This document shows, in pieces, positions 14,650-15,730 of a stretch of 15,730 bases of DNA. Position 1 is the first letter of the stretch. Each line of letters opens with the position of its first letter. The translations under genes and the position numbers were made by a program. Source of the stretch: Betaproteobacteria bacterium (GTDB lineage Bacteria > Pseudomonadota > Gammaproteobacteria > Burkholderiales > Burkholderiaceae); assembly GCA_018969885.1 (NCBI GenBank), contig JAGWXN010000045.1, forward strand, positions 1 to 15,730, written 5' to 3'. The notes below the pieces were generated by a model that ran no database searches, was not told where the DNA came from, and saw only the letters and a list, made by a program, of their open reading frames with translations.

Positions 14650-15730
14650 AGCGCCGCGCCTTTCTCCAGGCGGGCGGTGCGCTCGCCATCAGTTTCACGA
14701 TCCCCCTCGATACCAGCGCCCAGCCCGCGCTGCCGCCGCGCTTTCAGGACATCAGCGCCTGGCTCAAAGTGCACCCCGACGGCCGTATCACCTTCCATAC
14801 GGGCAAGGTCGAGCTGGGAACCGGCATTCAGACGGCGCTTGCGCAGATGATCGCCGAAGAGCTCGACACCAGCGTCTGGGCGATCGACCTTGTGATGGGT
14901 GACACCGAGCTCTGCCCCGACCAGATCGGCACCTTCGGCAGCCTCACCATCATGCTCGCGGGACCGCAGGTGCGCCAGGCGGCGGCCGAAGCCCGACTCG
15001 CGCTCGTCGAGCTGGCATCAAAGCGCTTCAACGCACCCGCCGATCAGATTCGTACGGTTGACGGGACAGCCACGGGCCCAGGCGGCGCGCGCGTATCCTA
15101 TGGCGACCTGGTGGCAGGCGGCACCCTCAGCCGTCCGCTAAACGGCAAGCTGCCGCTCAGGACCCCCGATCAGTTCAAGGTGATCGGGAAATCCATCCCG
15201 CGGGTGGAATTGCCCGCGAAGGTGTTCGGCTCGCATCGATACATCCATCATGTACGCGTACCTGGCATGCTGCACGGCCGGGTGATCCGTCCCGCGCTGC
15301 CGGGTGCTGAGCCCGTGCGGGTCGAGCTGGGATCAATCGCCACCATTCGCGGCGCCCGCGTGCTGCGTAAAGGCCGATTCATCGCCGTGGTGGCCGAGCG
15401 CGAGGTCGACGTCATCCGCGCAGCGCGCGAACTGCGCGTGGAATGGGGGCCGGCGCCCGCCATGGCCGATCATGGCAAGGTGCAGGCCTTGCTCAGAACA
15501 CTGCCCGCTACCGATCGTGAGCTCATCAAGACCGGTGACGCCGACCAGGCGATCGCAACCGCGCCTCGCCAGCATGAGGCCGACTACTACGTGCCCTACC
15601 AGCTGCATGCCTCGATCGGCCCCTCCTGTTCCGTGGCCGACGTGGGTCCCGAGGGTGCAACCGTCTGGTCCGCCACGCAGAGCTCGCACAACACGCGTTT
15701 AAGTCTCGCGACACTGCTCGGCATGAAGCC
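14646..15730 (+). CDS. Molybdopterin-binding large subunit of a molybdenum hydroxylase, cut by the right edge
   Basis: Catalytic subunit of a xanthine-oxidase-family enzyme (IorB type). The frame is open from the ATG at 14646 to the window end, giving 361 residues; family members are around 700-750, so about half is missing. It begins MKRRAFLQAGGALAIS, a twin-arginine signal (RRAFLQ), so the folded enzyme is probably exported. The small subunit lacks a signal and would travel with it. Recognisable blocks are HPDGRITFHTGKVELGTGIQ, a typical N-terminal start of this subunit, QMIAEELD, and later YYVPYQLHASIGPSCSV and WSATQSSHNTR, matching the substrate-channel and molybdopterin region. The start overlaps the small-subunit stop. 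Substrates in the family are N-heteroaromatics and aldehydes; none can be chosen here. The active-site glutamate lies beyond the edge. Confidence 0.93.
   Translation, partial: MKRRAFLQAGGALAISFTIPLDTSAQPALPPRFQDISAWLKVHPDGRITFHTGKVELGTGIQTALAQMIAEELDTSVWAIDLVMGDTELCPDQIGTFGSLTIMLAGPQVRQAAAEARLALVELASKRFNAPADQIRTVDGTATGPGGARVSYGDLVAGGTLSRPLNGKLPLRTPDQFKVIGKSIPRVELPAKVFGSHRYIHHVRVPGMLHGRVIRPALPGAEPVRVELGSIATIRGARVLRKGRFIAVVAEREVDVIRAARELRVEWGPAPAMADHGKVQALLRTLPATDRELIKTGDADQAIATAPRQHEADYYVPYQLHASIGPSCSVADVGPEGATVWSATQSSHNTRLSLATLLGMK

Overview
The window is about 15.7 kb of dense, GC-rich chromosomal DNA with short intergenic gaps and several 4-bp start/stop overlaps. Three features fit a betaproteobacterium, most likely in the Burkholderiales: a Bug/TctC-type periplasmic receptor, an IorAB-type molybdenum hydroxylase, and a hut set of the HutF/HutG type with HutC and HutD. 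That placement is inferred from gene families, not from a marker gene. No RNA gene, insertion sequence, CRISPR array or phage gene was seen.

Positions 1-8348 hold a complete histidine-utilisation (hut) locus in two divergent operons. Leftward run hutU, hutH and the first codons of a further gene that begins like an exported protein. Rightward run hutC, hutD, hutI, hutG and hutF. Together they encode the five-step route: histidine to urocanate (HutH), to imidazolonepropionate (HutU), to formiminoglutamate (HutI), to formylglutamate plus ammonia (HutF), to glutamate plus formate (HutG). The 75-bp divergent region has a palindrome, TGTCTAGACA, placed inside or over the predicted promoters of both operons. 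This suggests that the HutC repressor closes both directions from one site. One predicted promoter would start the hutC transcript almost at its start codon.

Positions 8349-10973 carry, in the same rightward direction, a small protein of unknown function, a class I SAM-dependent methyltransferase with a long unassigned N-terminal region (4 bp apart, probably one unit), and a Bug-family periplasmic solute receptor.

Positions 10974-15730 look like part of a catabolic module. They hold a leftward FAD-binding oxidase of the GlcD/VAO type, a divergent AMP-forming acyl-CoA synthetase, and then a two-[2Fe-2S] small subunit and the twin-arginine-bearing large subunit of a molybdenum hydroxylase, cut by the right edge. 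The same spaced inverted repeat, GTCA-N3-TGAC, occurs upstream of the acyl-CoA synthetase (in the gap it shares with the FAD oxidase) and upstream of the hydroxylase genes. This hints at shared control. The substrate cannot be read from the sequence; an aromatic or heteroaromatic acid is a reasonable guess.

The hut part is well-known biology. The least explained parts are the small-protein/methyltransferase pair and the combination of receptor, FAD oxidase, CoA ligase and molybdenum hydroxylase.
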